Positions 24,584 through 37,859 of a DNA stretch of 64,000 nucleotides are shown here, piece after piece. The notes below the pieces were generated by a model. It saw nothing but the letters and a program-made list of their open reading frames with translations, ran no database searches and was not told the origin of the DNA. The stretch is taken from assembly GCF_028453695.1 (NCBI RefSeq), contig NC_135781.1, positions 20,707,640 to 20,771,639 on the forward strand. The letters are read 5' to 3'. Positions within the stretch are counted from its first letter, which is position 1. Each line of letters opens with the position of its first letter. A program made the translations under genes and the position numbers. The DNA comes from Augochlora pura. Its lineage: Eukaryota; Arthropoda; Insecta; Hymenoptera; Halictidae.

Positions 24584-25060
24584 GGCTTCAATAACTCATT
24601 GCACTATAATCTCACGATTGCAATCTATATTAATATATGTAACATTTTTCCAAGATTCAACTGTTTAGGAAAGGAATATAGCATTTTATCTGGTAAACAG
24701 ATTGCTCGATTTTATAACTCCTTAAGTTTATGAAAATTTAGACATATAGATAGTAAATGAAACATTGATATATTGTCCTCATAGAAGCTGTTGTCTCTAC
24801 TATTGTTGCATTTACAGTGATATTATATAGAAACAGCGTTAATAGTTTACTATTCCTACATCAAAGAAATTTGTTATACAGTTGGTTTGCGAAATCCACG
24901 CAAGATAAGTTGAAGCGAAGTTGAGGAGAATTTCAGACAAGATTGCGGAAGTGTGACTAAACTGCTATTTAACTAAGCCTGCGGCAGTCGTATTTTTTCC
25001 GTATATAAAGAGCATACGGACACATAAATTCATCGATGGCTAGACATTAGTTTCGCAAAG
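24584..25060. other. AT-rich non-coding stretch
   Basis: AT-rich sequence downstream of repeat copy 2. Nothing discrete is seen. Confidence 0.5.
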
Positions 25061-25800
25061 CTTCGTGATTACCTCGTTCCGATCGATGTTCGTCAAAAAA
25101 CGGGTTTCTTAATGTGCCGGGTTTAGAAGTCTCTCGATAATTCTAGCGTCCGTAGCAAACAACTGCCGCGAGAAAATATTCATACGTATGAATAGCTAAG
25201 GGTTCGCGTCGTCCATTAAATGTCGATGGAATGATTTTCTCGCAGCGTCTGCGAGCGCGGAAATTCACGGGCTCGTCGGAGCGTTCTGCTGGAAAATTCT
25301 AACGACTATAAAATTTATAAGATGGATCAGGAAAACGGCGGTTTCCGCGATCAGCCGTGACGGAAAGAGGCGAACTCGCCGTCCGCGACTTTCAAACCGA
25401 ATCGCAAATTACCAAGTCCATTTTCAAGGTTCTCGCTCTCCGTTCAGCCCGAAAATTTGATTTCCGCGCGGCCCGACATCTTTTTGCCCAACCGTAACTT
25501 CGTATTTCTCGGACGATGCCTACTTCCTCTCTCTATCTCCCTCTCTTTTCCTTTCCTTCTCTTTCTCATTCCATTTCCGATTGGTTCTCGACACTTTCAC
25601 GGCTCGAACCTCGGCTTCCGAATGGCTCGGGCTCGATACCCGCCACTTCCGGTCCTCCGGCACGAATCGTTAACATCCGATACGACTCCTCTTCTCGTCT
25701 AGACGCCAAATTACCTGATCTACCTGCGCAATTTCGTGCTGTTTTACGAGAATACGGATTCAATCCTAGGGGAAGATGTATCGATGCATCGGATATGTCC
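25061..25800. other. GC-rich non-coding block
   Basis: Contains a CT-rich stretch at about 25525-25570. The frames of 78-101 codons overlap one another and are not protein-like. Confidence 0.5.
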
Positions 25801-26480
25801 AAACTAACACGTTTTAGTTGATTCCTATTGTCATTCTATTTTCAACCATTTGTATTACCGCTCAAAAGTAGCCAGATACTCACAAAATATATTATAGCGG
25901 CAAGAATATATTATGTAAAAATAAACACTGCAATGATCATCGTCCTTTATTATTCTCTACTGTGATAAGGGATATTTTTCTCTTCAGAGTAGTGAAGCAA
26001 ATAACTGCGTAGTGCTGGCTTCAGTTTTATCACCATGAGAACCTTTAAACATATCATCTGCTGTTTATAGAAACTCAATCCGTAACGAAGACCACTTTGA
26101 AAATTATCTCGACCACAGAAGGTTAAAGACACCAGAGCTCGAGATCTTTTTAACTAACGGCATTGTAACGTATTTATAAACTTCAATTACGTTATTGTAT
26201 CTTTATTATAAGAAATTATCCACAAGACCGGGTTTTCCTGTTCGATGAAACTCCTCTTGTATTTATGTATTCAATTCTTACACGAGTGTATAAAATCTAC
26301 AAATGTCATTTATTAAATACAAAAACAACACTTGCTTTTTTATCACTTCTCTTGATACTTTTAATGTTCAATTTATCTCTAGCTATAGTGTCTCTTGATT
26401 ACTATTTTTAATTTTTGAAAAGGTATTTGCCACAAAAAGATGCAAAATATAAGTGATTCGATGCAAATGTATCGACTTCG
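25801..26480. other. AT-rich valley
   Basis: AT-rich DNA. An unpaired AGAAGG followed by TTAA lies at 26118-26127 with no matching left end. No gene. Confidence 0.5.
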
Positions 26481-27470
26481 TGTCGAAGCTTAGCGCGAGG
26501 ATAATTGTTAAACTCGTAAGATAGTGAAACTAGCTGGCCACCCAGCCTAATTGTTGTCCTAAAGCCGCGTGGATTGGCGGGCGAGAAGGCTGTCTCGCAG
26601 GACCCGTGCCTCCAATTAAGTGTTACTGAGTGTTGGGACTGGTTTTCGTCACTCGTTGGGCGAGCACTCGAGAAACTCCTCTTCCTGAAGCACTCGAGTC
26701 CTTCCGCTTGAAGAGGGCCGCGTAGTCCTTCGAAGACCACTCGGACCAGCGTTCGAGGATGACTCGAAGCTCCTTTGTACTGGGGTTCCGGTGGGGAGAC
26801 GATCCGCGTTCGATCGGGGGGAACGGTTAATAGAGGAAAGGGCCTCGATTTTCCGGCACCTTTTCGCCGAAAGTGGTCGCGCCGCGAGAGAAGGGCCGAT
26901 GCCGAAAGGGACCCGGCAGAGGTGAACGGCTCGCGTAAGGTGAAAGGGAATGGCAAACGAAAAGACGAAGGAAGGGAGAATGGCGAAAGGGCTTAAATCA
27001 ATAAATTTTAAAAGCCAAAGCCGCCGCCTTACTGTTATAACTCTCGGAGCGGGTACCTTTGCCGTGCGTATATGCCATCAGAGGAGACAAAGAGACTTGC
27101 ACTCGAGCAGTCAATACTGCAGGGGCCACGGTGCAAAGACCCGCGGAGGGAGCCACGGGGAACGGAGAGGGTGCCCGGGCTCCACGGAACGCCACAAAAG
27201 AGATTGATGTTATTCGATTTTCGGATTCGAGATAAGTTGAGGAAGAACGCGAGGTATCCTCGTGTAGATCGTGAAATCGTTTCGTCTCCGACGTTTCTCA
27301 CGGACAAGCAACGTTCTCTTCGAAGACCCTGTTCGCTCTCAGTTTATTCTCGTCTGCTCCCTTGCAATCCTCCCTTAAAGGTGCTTCGTATCGACCAAAA
27401 AATGTTCATCGCCTATCGACAGAAAACTGCAAATCGTGTCCACGATAAACACTGACCATAATTGAACTCG
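26481..27470. other. GC-rich non-coding block
   Basis: A 182-codon minus-strand frame (26956-26408) runs into the AT valley. Its content is Ser/Pro/Arg-rich with no recognisable domain, and opposing frames cover the same bases. It is not accepted as a gene. Confidence 0.45.
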
Positions 27471-28280
27471 AAATGAGATCAAATTCGAGTCCTTATTAAC
27501 CCTGTTCACGAAGCTCGACTCGTTTCATAATGGTAACTTTTTTCATCGCAGTGAGAAGTTTCATTATCATACTTAAAGTAATAAAAAAATCGTTACATTT
27601 CACTTGTTGGTTATTTATTCTGACAGGAGATATTTTATGAAAAATATTTTATTTTATTTAGAATATGTATAAAGTAAATGTATTTCCAAGGATCCTTAAT
27701 TGAATCGTATATTATCCTAATACTCTTAGTATACTATTTATAGAAAGACACAAGTGTCACCACATAGTCATGCTAAATGTTAACGGGTAAGACTGATGTC
27801 AAGCGTAATACACTTTACTCATTACTTCCAGAAATTTCCACGAAGGAAACAGTCGCCATGCTCATTAGTATTGTCTTCTTGGTGCGATGAAATGCATGTA
27901 CCGTTACCGCTGCTAAGAGGTTAAATTCCTTGAAAGTTATTTTATTTTTAAAGTTATTTTAATGCAGACTTTTCAATAGAAACTGGAAGTAAAAGAACCA
28001 CGGTAGCTGCGAAAAGAGGTCGTAAAATAAGGCATGAAAACTTTTGCTTATATTCGAAATTGTAGTGTAATATAGTCGAAAAATTTGTCTCAACGAGTAT
28101 CGGGAAGATTCCTCTAGCAGGGGTAGACAGAGTGGAAGATGTTCTCAGCGATTTTTGCTAATATGTAGCTTGAATTCTCGTTCCAAGAAACGTATCTCAT
28201 TCGGGATAGGTTAGCTCTGAACTCTCATCGAGATTTGGCTCTGTACAAAGAGACTGTTATCGAAATGTATGTGATTGAAA
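27471..28280. other. AT-rich valley
   Basis: Contains an outward TTAACCCTGTTC (27496) and, 420 bp on, AAGAGG followed by TTAA (about 27911-27920). The two ends do not match each other, so no element is called. Confidence 0.5.
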
Positions 28281-30300
28281 TATAGTCGGTGAAGTTCCTC
28301 GGCTCCCCGGCGGTTCCCCGCGCGAGTTCGCCGTTCTACGTTGCTATTTTTCGTCGAGCAAACGCAGCCGGGTGTGCGCTCGCCGGGATCGTTCGCCTGC
28401 GGTTGGAAACGTATAGTCTCATCTGCAGAATTCCGACGACCTATTTCCCGGCGTGTCTTTTACTTTGCGGTCGTAGGCCGGGATATTCACAGTAATATAC
28501 TGTAACGAGCAGCGTGTTTATTACTGCCGGAGATTTCAGTTTTGCGACTTTTTAATGGGGAGTAACACGTGTACTGGCCGTAAAGATCCTAATAGTTCAT
28601 TAACATAGGATTTATTGTGCTTATTCCGGGAATCACGCCGGCACGGATGTTGCGGATGTTACAGCGAATTACTTGGATATATAGTATACTCGATGGTATT
28701 CCCGTTCATGAGCAACGCTCCGGCGCGGCCGTTGCGAAAAACCACCTCCGTCGAGATATTATAGAAGGGGCTAGTCCATTAACTGAAAACAACTCTTATT
28801 AATTACTAAGCGGTACGGTTTTTCCCTCAGCTTCTTGCAATCTTCTTCGGGTTCGCAGCAGATTCTGTAAAATTACTTGCTACGCAAACATCGGGAACGA
28901 CATTAAGTAAAATTGGATGCATCGAGGATTACTTTTGTTTGACAGGATTGCACAAAATCGTTTCTGAACGCTAATGGCTGCGGCAAAACATGGGAAAGTG
29001 TAGACGACGGGCGTTTTTGTGCCCGGAACGATAGCTCCGCAGCGGCCTTCGATCCGCGGAGAAACAATTATAGGGAGTGTAGTAATTTTCGCACCGGCCT
29101 ACTTAATTATCTGCACGATTTTCGTATGCTCAAGGACACCAGAAAATATAACCATACCCCGAGGTGTATATACTGGCGTTACACTACCGATCGGTGCGAG
29201 ACCGCGTCGCAAATTCGAAAATATTTCTTCGCCGCGGGAGAAACGTGCGACTTCTCTCGATCTTTCCTCCTCCGCTTCTCTCCGCTGTCCTTGTCCGCAT
29301 GTATTTCACTCGTGCCGAGCTATTCGTAATTAGAAATCCATTCAGAACTACGGGGATCCACTTCACGTTGATGGATACCGACCATATCTCACGACCGACT
29401 GTACTCCGGTGCCTTCCATCTCCCCGAGTGTGCCCCGAGTGTGCTAAAAGCGAAGATCTGGTCCTCGCTGATTTCTCATTGTGCCCGGGAAGCCTAGAGT
29501 AGATCCGATTAACCTATCATCGGCACGTTTTCTTTCGCTCCTCTCGCAAATCAATGGAAAACCACTCTTTCTCGGCCCGTGAGAAATTCGTGCTCGAGCT
29601 CGACAATGACAGCGCTCGCGAGACGATCAATAGAAATATTTCTGATATTTCAATCGTCCCGGCGCGGCGCGGCGCGGCGCGGCGGTGTGTTTCGACGGAC
29701 GATCGATCGATCCTCGGCGCCTTGGTACCTCGGAACGGGAACGATTCAATCCCGCACGCAGCGCACGGAAATTCATAATTACGGTTAGACAATAAAAGAG
29801 ACCGCAGCGGGGAGAGAACCGTGGAATGCGTTTAATAAACGTTGATCGCAGAAAATTGGCGAGGGGCCCAAACTCGGAACGGCCTCACGAGCGCGCACGC
29901 TACGTGAGTCACTTTCACGCCCCCGGGGGAATTACCGCTCTCAATTAATTCGCTATTCGAAGGAATGTCCCATCAAGGCGTTTATTAATCCTGTCTTATT
30001 TCTATTAACACCGTTGACCTTCGGCACAAGAACGGATCGTGTCCCGGTCCCTGAGAAACCCGACATGCGAATGTGTCCCGCCGCTGAAAAATTACGAGAG
30101 CCCGAGGGGCCGGTTTAATCGCCTCAAATTACTGTAATATCGCGCGCCGCGAAATTACAGATGCGTCGCCGGGAATAATCGACCGTATGGAAAACGCGTT
30201 CGCTTCCGTTGTCGCACGGTTCCTTTTTCGCCGATGTTAACGTACTCGTCGATGCCTTGGTAGTCGATTCTCCTCTTTAAATATTCACATAGTCATCGCC
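28281..30300. other. GC-rich block with AATTA islands
   Basis: Two kilobases of CpG-rich DNA with scattered TTAATTA/AATTA words (for example 28798, 29945) and one GGCGC pentamer repeat. All frames up to 112 codons overlap others and are rejected. Confidence 0.5.
29661..29684. repeat. (GGCGC)n pentamer repeat
   Basis: Four full GGCGC units plus a partial one. A related GCCGC/GCGCC repeat occurs at 40857-40890. Confidence 0.85.
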
Positions 30301-30923
30301 GAGGAATTCGAGAATAAGAAATAATTATTTTTATAATGTGAGCTGAACCTCTTTGCGGCCCCAGCCGCCGCAACAACTTCTCCTTTCGTTTTCGAGGCGT
30401 CGAGACCTTACTTTCGCACGACCCATGAAAATAGTTGACCAAAAGCATGAACACCGGTGCACGCATGCGTTTGTTCTCGCTGCGACGACGCATTGCCGCG
30501 ATTGTAGTCGAAATAGAAGACTTGTACACGCGTTTCTCAATTGTAAGCTCCACGATATAGTGAATGAAGTAACGGAGATGCTTGCATATTTCATTTTTAT
30601 CTTTCATTTATTTACATCAAAATTAATATATGATGTCTGGTACACTTCAATCGACGGATTTTTTTTTTGTTTCGTCGTAAAGTTCGTCGGCTGTCACATT
30701 TCATACTTCTAGAAAATTGTGTATATCGATCATTAATAAGTAACTAAATCATCTTTTTTCAAGTGCAAGTGAAATCATTGTTCATTCCAGAATTCATGTT
30801 TTAATAAAAAAAGATCGGTAATTATTATAACATATTAGTATTATAACATTGGCATCATTATTCGAATAATTAATTCAAATAGAACGTATAAATTTATTCG
30901 AATGAGTAGATAGCATAATTTGT

Positions 30924-30951
30924 TACGAATAATAAATAATTATTATTCGTA
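30924..30951. repeat. Perfect 12-bp inverted repeat
   Basis: TACGAATAATAA, a 4-nt spacer ATAA, then TTATTATTCGTA. The arms are perfect complements. The AT-rich setting makes a chance origin possible. Confidence 0.7.
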
Positions 30952-31154
30952 TAAACTATTACAGTAAAAAGTATTCATTCAAATTGTTATTTCAGATAAA
31001 TAAATATTTATTCGAAACACTTCTAATAATGTCCAACATTACTTCAAACATGCGACTTCCACCACTTTGTCATCCTATGTTTGTTACTTTCTTGCAGTAA
31101 TATTATTTATATGTATATGTTAATCTATTTGTTAAAGCCACAGGTATCGCACCC

Positions 31155-31181
31155 GTAAATAAATAAATAAATATATAAATA
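31155..31181 (+). repeat. (AAAT)n tetranucleotide repeat
   Basis: Five to six AAAT units with one TATA interruption. Confidence 0.8.
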
Positions 31182-31230
31182 AACAATAGACGAGCAAGAA
31201 CAAGCGGTCGAAAAAGTCCAATTATTTTTA

Positions 31231-32800
31231 CGAGATTTTTATGGGATGTAAATGTATGGCGATCCGCAGCTCAGTGGCCACTTTAGTCGTCGTTCGTCGC
31301 GCGTTCCTTCGGTCATTAATTATCGACAGTCGCCGCCCTCGTGTTTGAAAATCCACCCCGACGAGACAAAATTGCGCCGTATTTCACGCGTTTTTTCCGC
31401 CGGACAAGACACCCACCCACCTCGGGGAACGGGCGAAACAGAAACGCGAAAGCAAGAAACTCGGCGAGCGGTGACGGCGTGACTTTCTCGCGGGCCGCCA
31501 CCCTTCTCCCCTTAACTCCGTTATTCATGCTCGTACCCACCCCCATTCTTCCGTTCGCGGATCATATATTTTTCATCTGGCATTTCCTTCGCTTTCGCAA
31601 CGCCCTCAGATATCGTCGTTAAATAATCAGCTGAACGATCTGCGCGCTCCTCTCGCTCGCCTTCGCCTGTCCGCCTGGTTTTCATTCTTTTCCAGGGCTA
31701 GCTTTCCTCTTCTCTTTAGCCCATCCGCCGCGCCGCTTCTGCTTTCCGATTTATCTTCCTCTTAACCAGCGATTCGTCTTTTTCCCCTGCCGAGCTCGTT
31801 CCTCCGCCTCTGGTCCGTTCGCTTCTCTGATTTCTTATGCCGAATCCTTCTCCGCTCGCGTTTCGATTTGTCTAACAGACTCGAGAGCAGCGAGCGGCTC
31901 TTTGGCCCTGCAGCGCAAAAGATTGCCCTCTGGGGCAGCTTCACTGTAAATATTGCCACAGACTATCTGCTTCGCTTCTTTCGTTTGGGCGGGACGCGAT
32001 GATCAGCTCTCAGCCTGTAGCTGCTCCGACCTGTCTATTCTTTAGTTACAGTAACAACAGCTCCATCAATTCCGGGGCTGCAGGATGCATTTACAGAAAC
32101 ACGATCACTGTTCTTCTTTCGTCATCATTTGCTCGCAATTGCTTGTTCCTGAAAGGTTGATCAATCAGAGCCAACGGAATCCTGTAATTACGGTGCTTCG
32201 TCTGCATATCTGCATTGTTCGCTACTTTTGGAGCGTTCGCAGCAGGCGTGGCCTCGTTGTTCTCGCCTTCGACGGCAGCCCGAGACAGTGCCCATAGGGA
32301 AATCTGAGTTCGCGTACGTACGGCCTAACTAAAGATTGGCCTCCTCTTCTTCTTCAAAGACTTTTCTCTCGGTGCTATAATCTTCTCCTTCCCTGTCTTT
32401 TGCCTGGCTCTTGTTGTTCTGCTCTAGCTCGTGCTTCAACGACACCCAACGCTCGACGATTTAACGACTACAGTAAACCCCGCATGATAATTCTTTCTGT
32501 CGGTGCATATCGAACAGAACACGATGCGTGCACGCGCGCGAGGAGCGTGTACACGGTGTCGACATGCTCGATCCTGCGGCGCAAATCGGCAGGTGGGTGG
32601 ATAAGTAGTTGAGCTACGCGGGCCGTGGTGGTTTACCGTCGCATCTACAGGGTGGTCGTCGGACTTTTCATGGAATCCAAGGTACAGGTTCGCCGTGCGA
32701 TCATTAGTTTATGATATTTAAGCGGTTCTAGAATCGCCGCGATACATACTGGTCCCAAATCCCGAAAATGTAACCAATACTTAAAGACGACCTGGATTTA
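31231..32800. other. GC-rich to mixed non-coding block
   Basis: Pyrimidine-rich upper strand at 31640-31860. Frames of 65-93 codons on both strands, none protein-like. No gene is supported. Confidence 0.5.
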
Positions 32801-33070
32801 ATTGAAAATGTATTATCGAAGTTTCCCATGGTCGCTGATTACGAACTGGGTCGAACATTTCAATAAACACTATGGCGAAATCAATATGACAGATGGGGAT
32901 TATATTTTTGAAAATGTGAGAAATTTATTTCTATCGAAATTAACATTTGTATGCTGCTTAAACGTATGCCCAACAATATTTTTAAAACTAAACAGGATGT
33001 TCAAACGCGTAGAACTTTTTTTTTTACGTTTTTACAGTTTATTCATGTCACTTTATAGCTTATTTTATGC
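32801..33070. other. AT-rich valley with a 93-codon frame
   Basis: The plus-strand frame 32802-33083 starts at a real ATG context, but its second half is Phe/Leu-rich translation of AT-rich DNA. Its first 40 residues look more ordinary. I do not recognise it and rate it as probable noise. Confidence 0.35.
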
Positions 33071-33464
33071 TGCAATGTTCTGATCACGACGATAGCCTCT
33101 GTCAAATGATTCCGGGTTAATGACGTTGATCTTCTTGTAAAGGTGCACGATCGAACCACCTTTGTGGAATACTTGTCCGATATCGCATCGTCGCACGCGA
33201 AATTCCCTGCACCGGTCCACCTCGCCGGCGGAATACCGATTTTGATCAAATTCGTATATTCGCACGGGATTCGATACAATTTCGAGGTACGTAACACACG
33301 TGCTCCATGGAAAGCCCCAGAGCAACTGAATTTCGTTAATGACGAATACGTCCGTGCGTAACGATGGCTCGCGGAATAATTTCATGCTGCTTTGTGCCCG
33401 ATAAAAATCGACGTTTCGCTTAATTAATACGAACCCCCGCTGTTTCGCACTCGCACGAGCGCGG

Positions 33465-33486
33465 GAGCGAGCGAGCGAGCGAGCGC
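33465..33486 (+). repeat. (GAGC)n tetranucleotide repeat
   Basis: Five GAGC units running into CGCGCGGGCGC. Confidence 0.8.
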
Positions 33487-34838
33487 GCGGGCGCATACAA
33501 ACGTTTTATTGATTGATTCCTACGGCGTCGGCGACGGTTTAAAAGAGGAAAATATTTATCGCACAATTAATTAACGTTGTTTTCGAAGCGACGTCCGGTC
33601 GCGTGCGTTTTACAAGTTTAACCGTGCTCGCGCGGCAACGCCTACCACATAGGATTCCTCGGGTTACATTTACGTTCGTTACACATCATTATCCGACCGG
33701 ACCCAGGCACTTCTGCCTACTGCATTAATCATTATCGGAATAGTCATGAGTACACAGGTATCGATTGCGTTTCTCTTTGACAGCGATAGGAATATTTGGG
33801 GCGTGCAAATGTTGGTTATGCACGCAACATTGCTCACAATTTGATCGCGCTCTGTTCGATCAACAGGCACGACATCTTCCGTTTATCTGTGCACGTGACC
33901 GTAATACGGAATCGATCAAGATGCGCCTGGCACTGGTTCCATTAAACGGGAGCACAATCATTTCAAGAACAATATCGGCCGTGATTACTACCTCCGAGCA
34001 GCGAAACGGGGAATCGACAGCTACTATTAAAACTCTGCCGCTGTGGAAACATACTGAACATAAAAAGCTGGTAAAACAAGAAATTCACGTTTTCGATAGA
34101 AACGTTAACATCGTTGTTTTTAAATATTCTTGAAATCGACCGAACCGTATTTTCGGCGGTTCGACGGTACGAAACGAAAAAAAAACATCGTTCCTGCATT
34201 ACCAAGAGGAAAACGCAATTTCCCCGAATATTTCCGTTATTTCGTGAGCGACATTAATTTTTCTGCAGCGACGTCCGCTTGGAAAATCGATTCGATTCAC
34301 CGATATCATTTTTCTCGCCGCATAAACGGCCCGATAATCCCTTTGAGCGGCGCGCACGGCCCGTGCACATCCCTTCCACCATGGCGCTGACAATTCCGTC
34401 ATTGTTTGTCATCGATCTCCGCTTCAAAGCGTAATTTCCCGATTGCATTATCATACGCGCGCCACGATAATCTCGCGACCGATCTGGTCCCGGTGTTCCG
34501 CGAGTCTACGCCCCCGCGCTCTGACAAACGCTTATCTCCGACGAAAGCATATCGCAGTGAAAACAAGACCGATTACGCGGCACGGGGAACACATTACGCT
34601 AAGCGATTCGCTGATTCCGCTCGATCGAGGGACAATTTCGACGGTGTTTGCCGGCCACCCCGTACACAGACCGGCCGGCCGATAGTTGCACTGGTATGCA
34701 CTTAGGCTACAATACGCCCGGCTACATTGTGTCTCTCGCGTAAGCGTTAATACCGGCACAAGAGCGGCGACGGCGGCGACAGGGGTGGGGTGTAGTGAAC
34801 AACGCCACAAAGAGGAAGATCCAGGGAGAGAGTGAGAC

Positions 34839-34841
<3 letters not shown>

Positions 34842-34874
<33 letters not shown>
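34842..34874 (+). repeat. (GA)n microsatellite
   Basis: About 16 uninterrupted GA units inside a purine-rich stretch from about 34810 to 34980. Confidence 0.9.
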
Positions 34875-34878
<4 letters not shown>

Positions 34879-35240
34879 AGGGAGTGGGATACTCAGAAGG
34901 TCCAAGGAGCATGCCAGAACCAAAGAGAAGGCAATAGTGGATAGGACGAGAGAGAGAGATGGAGGAGGAGAGAGACCTAATCCGAGCTCGATACATCTCC
35001 GTTGCTTGCGGAGGATCGCAATGCCGCGACATTGTTCCCGTTTGCGGCGGCTGCGTCGAACGTGTCGTGGCTATGAGAACGTTCTGGCTTCCATACGTGT
35101 GCCAGAACTGATGCAACTGATCCCGCAGCAGATCACGCCGATACTTCTACGAGCCACTATTCTTTTTCATAACCGACTAACGACGTTGAGTAGCAACAGC
35201 GGCGCATACTAACGCCGCCGTGTTGTGAAATCGTCACAGT

Positions 35241-36140
35241 GTCTATCAATGTGTCTTCGTACTCTGTATGTATAGTGATCTATAGGAACTGTTGGAAGAG
35301 AGAGTCTACTTTATTTCTCAACCCATTCGTAAACGTTCCCCCAATTCGAATTTCTAAATATTGTAAAATGCAACATTTATTTTTGACTGCTTTACAGAAT
35401 GATATATTTATTAAGATATGATATTGTGAATGAAGCAAAATTGGTTAATTTAAAGCATTGTCTGCGGAACACGTACTCGTATGCTGACAGTTGAAATGTA
35501 AATGCGAGTATATATATTTGCATAGAATATCCGAGGCAACTAAAAATGATCGAATGAGCGTTCACAATGCATCAGCAATTAACTGCAATGTGAACAACGG
35601 CAACGTGTTAATAAACAAAGTATTGAAACAAAGTATTGAAACAAGGTATATGAAATATCTAAAAAAAACTTTTTATACATTGTTCTCGAAGAACTGTGAT
35701 TAATCCTTACGAAATAACCGATTTTAGGATACCTTTTTGCACATTCTCTTCAAAATATTTCAATATCTGGCTAGATTGTCGTTATTTGGCACATTTCACG
35801 TGAATATCTGTTTCGAGACAGCAATTTTATTATCAGAAAAGTCCTGAAGTTGGACCATAAAGTTTGATTATGTCTGCAATAACCGGAGCACTCTTATAAG
35901 AGAACATGATGGAAAACGTAGGAAAGAGTAGAAATGTTCCAGATAGTTAACAAAAATAATACTTTATCGCATCATAAGTATAAAATAAATAAAAAATAAC
36001 GTTTATATAATTATGCAAAGGTTACGTAAAACAGTAACATACTAGCATCCGCGAACGCCGGTTATAGAACAACGTCTACAATTTTGGTCTTTGACAAGTG
36101 GTTTGAAGAACAATATATGTTCCCTTCTACAGTTTCTGTT
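35241..36140. other. AT-rich valley
   Basis: AT-rich DNA without accepted genes. A short tandem duplication is listed separately. Confidence 0.5.
35613..35643 (+). repeat. 13-bp tandem duplication
   Basis: ACAAAGTATTGAA occurs twice in direct tandem, followed by a third partial start, ACAAGG. Confidence 0.7.
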
Positions 36141-37790
36141 ACCTTCTAAATCTTCATAACTCTTTTGGTACTTCGAGACCAGTGTACTTGTATCTGCCAA
36201 GCGTTCACACTTTGGCGAAGCATCGTCGAAGAAAATGTCGCTCGACTAGCGCAGGAAGGAATCATGGTCTCGTTATTCTTTCGTCTGCGGTTCGCGTCAG
36301 TGCGCCACGATCGCCTGGAGCCGCAGCCAGGCTGGGATCGTTTTCGAAAAATCTGTGATTCGTGATTCCGGGGGACCCGGAGAACGAGGACGTGGGAACA
36401 ATGTGGCTGAACGGTACATTGTAGCCGAACCCAGCAGGAGTAATCGCGACTACTGTCTCCGTAGGGAGCAGCGGCGTGGGCGTAACGAGCAGGAGACGGT
36501 ATGCGAGGGTAGCAAGCGTCCGTTTGACTTCGAACCTGCTGCGGCGATGACTTCAATCCCTTGCCGGCTGTCTCAAGTATCGCGCGACGATGTTCCCGCG
36601 CCTCGTCTGCATAGCGTCGCGGGCCGCGTTGCATTAGCCGCAACGCGTTCAGACGCGGGTTGGCAGCTCTGGACGCCTTTGCGTCAGCTTTCGTCAGCCC
36701 TTCCTCTGAAGTATCCGAAGCTTGGCACGAGATACAGAAAGTCGAGAATAAAAATCGACGTGTCTGCACGTGAAGGGGGGTAGGCCGCCGGTGAATACAG
36801 CAAAGAGGGTTGAAGGGGACAGCGGGCTGGGCGACGCTGGTAGGGGTTTGGCAGGGGCTGCGAGGTGGCTAGCGAACGGCGGTGCGTTGGATTTGCGGCA
36901 GAGAGGTTCGACGAGGCTCTTTCTATCCATTACGATCGGGCAGAGGAAAGGCCGCCGATGGAAAGTGTTTTAAAGGGAAACGTCGAAGCGGCTGGATCGG
37001 CCATGCTACACGCACGCTTTTTCTATGCATGGGAGTTTTACGGTTTTAATGACGCACTCGTGCGTCGGCAGGATTTAAACTGCTTTTAAATTTCGGGCGA
37101 ACGGCGAATCTCTTCCTTCTCCTGCGTCCACCTCTTCCTTTATTCGGGCTATCCGCTCGCACGGAAACAGATGGAATAGTTTATGACTTGCCGCGGTTCT
37201 CCGTCGAAATCGAATCCGCCCCCGAGTCCTGGAAACGCCGATGAGAATCCCGGAAGCGCTAAAATGGCCAATGGCCCCCGACGATTCCATGCGGGATCCT
37301 CCTCCCACGGAGCGTTCATCAATCATCGGACGTTACTGTATTAGTGCACGGTTCTTCGCCGGAATTACAACATCCGAACACAAGTTTGATATAATACCGA
37401 GTGATTTCGCGGGATAAGTGGGCCTCCATTGTACGGAAAGGAAACGATAGGCGATTAAGGAGAAGCTCGGAAACGGGAGGGTCGATCGAACACAATGTAC
37501 TTGCTATCAGTGCGTGGGTCTAAGGCTCCGGTATTCAATTATGCAACGAACATCATCCTCGTTCTGTGGTTGGCCGCGCTCCATTTCACTTTCGAGGGGC
37601 TGAGACGTTCCCTCTCGCCGGCAGTAGGGGTGGAATCACCGGCGGACGCCGCGCGCTACTGTTTCTGTGGATCTTCGGGCTCGTGTTGAACCGCGTTCCG
37701 TTCTATTATTCGGGATTACGTGGCTTTCGGAAAGAAGGAAAGACACCGCAATGGGGAACAGAAGTTACATAACCGAGGAATTACGCAAAT
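36141..37790. other. GC-rich non-coding block
   Basis: It holds a 207-codon minus-strand frame (36769-36146), among the longest in the window, and a 142-codon plus-strand frame over the same bases (36355-36783). The protein is Arg/Ser-rich with no recognisable domain. In GC-rich DNA one frame this long is expected by chance in 64 kb searched six ways, so it is not called a gene. Confidence 0.45.
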
Positions 37791-37859
37791 ACGGGCTATT
37801 ATTATTTAAAAATCAAGACGTTGGTGGTCCTTAAAAGATCTCGGTCGAAAATCATTTAA

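Larger units (their letters stand above)
30301..31230. other. Mixed edge then AT-rich valley
   Basis: 30301-30580 is moderately GC-rich; the rest is strongly AT-rich. TTATTCGAAT-type words recur at about 30860, 30894 and 31010. It contains a perfect 12-bp inverted repeat (30924) and an AAAT tetranucleotide repeat (31155). The 119-codon plus-strand frame 30353-30712 is not protein-like. Confidence 0.5.
33071..35240. other. GC-rich non-coding block
   Basis: Contains a GAGC repeat (33465) and a long GA microsatellite (34842). The 194-codon minus-strand frame 35116-34532 is largely the Ser/Leu translation of the GA tract and is discarded, as is the 143-codon frame at 33496-33065. Confidence 0.5.

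Noticed and set aside
26408..26956. 182-codon minus-strand frame
   Set aside because: No motif, Ser/Pro/Arg-rich, and covered by an opposing frame over its GC-rich part.
27496..27920. TTAACCCTG and AGAGGTTAA as a possible TTAA element
   Set aside because: The two ends do not resemble each other when read inward.
34532..35116. 194-codon minus-strand frame
   Set aside because: Its middle is the Ser/Leu translation of a GA microsatellite; the flanks are not protein-like.
36146..36769. 207-codon minus-strand frame
   Set aside because: Arg/Ser-rich with no recognisable motif, in GC-rich DNA, with a 142-codon frame on the opposite strand. About one frame of this length is expected by chance in this much GC-rich sequence.
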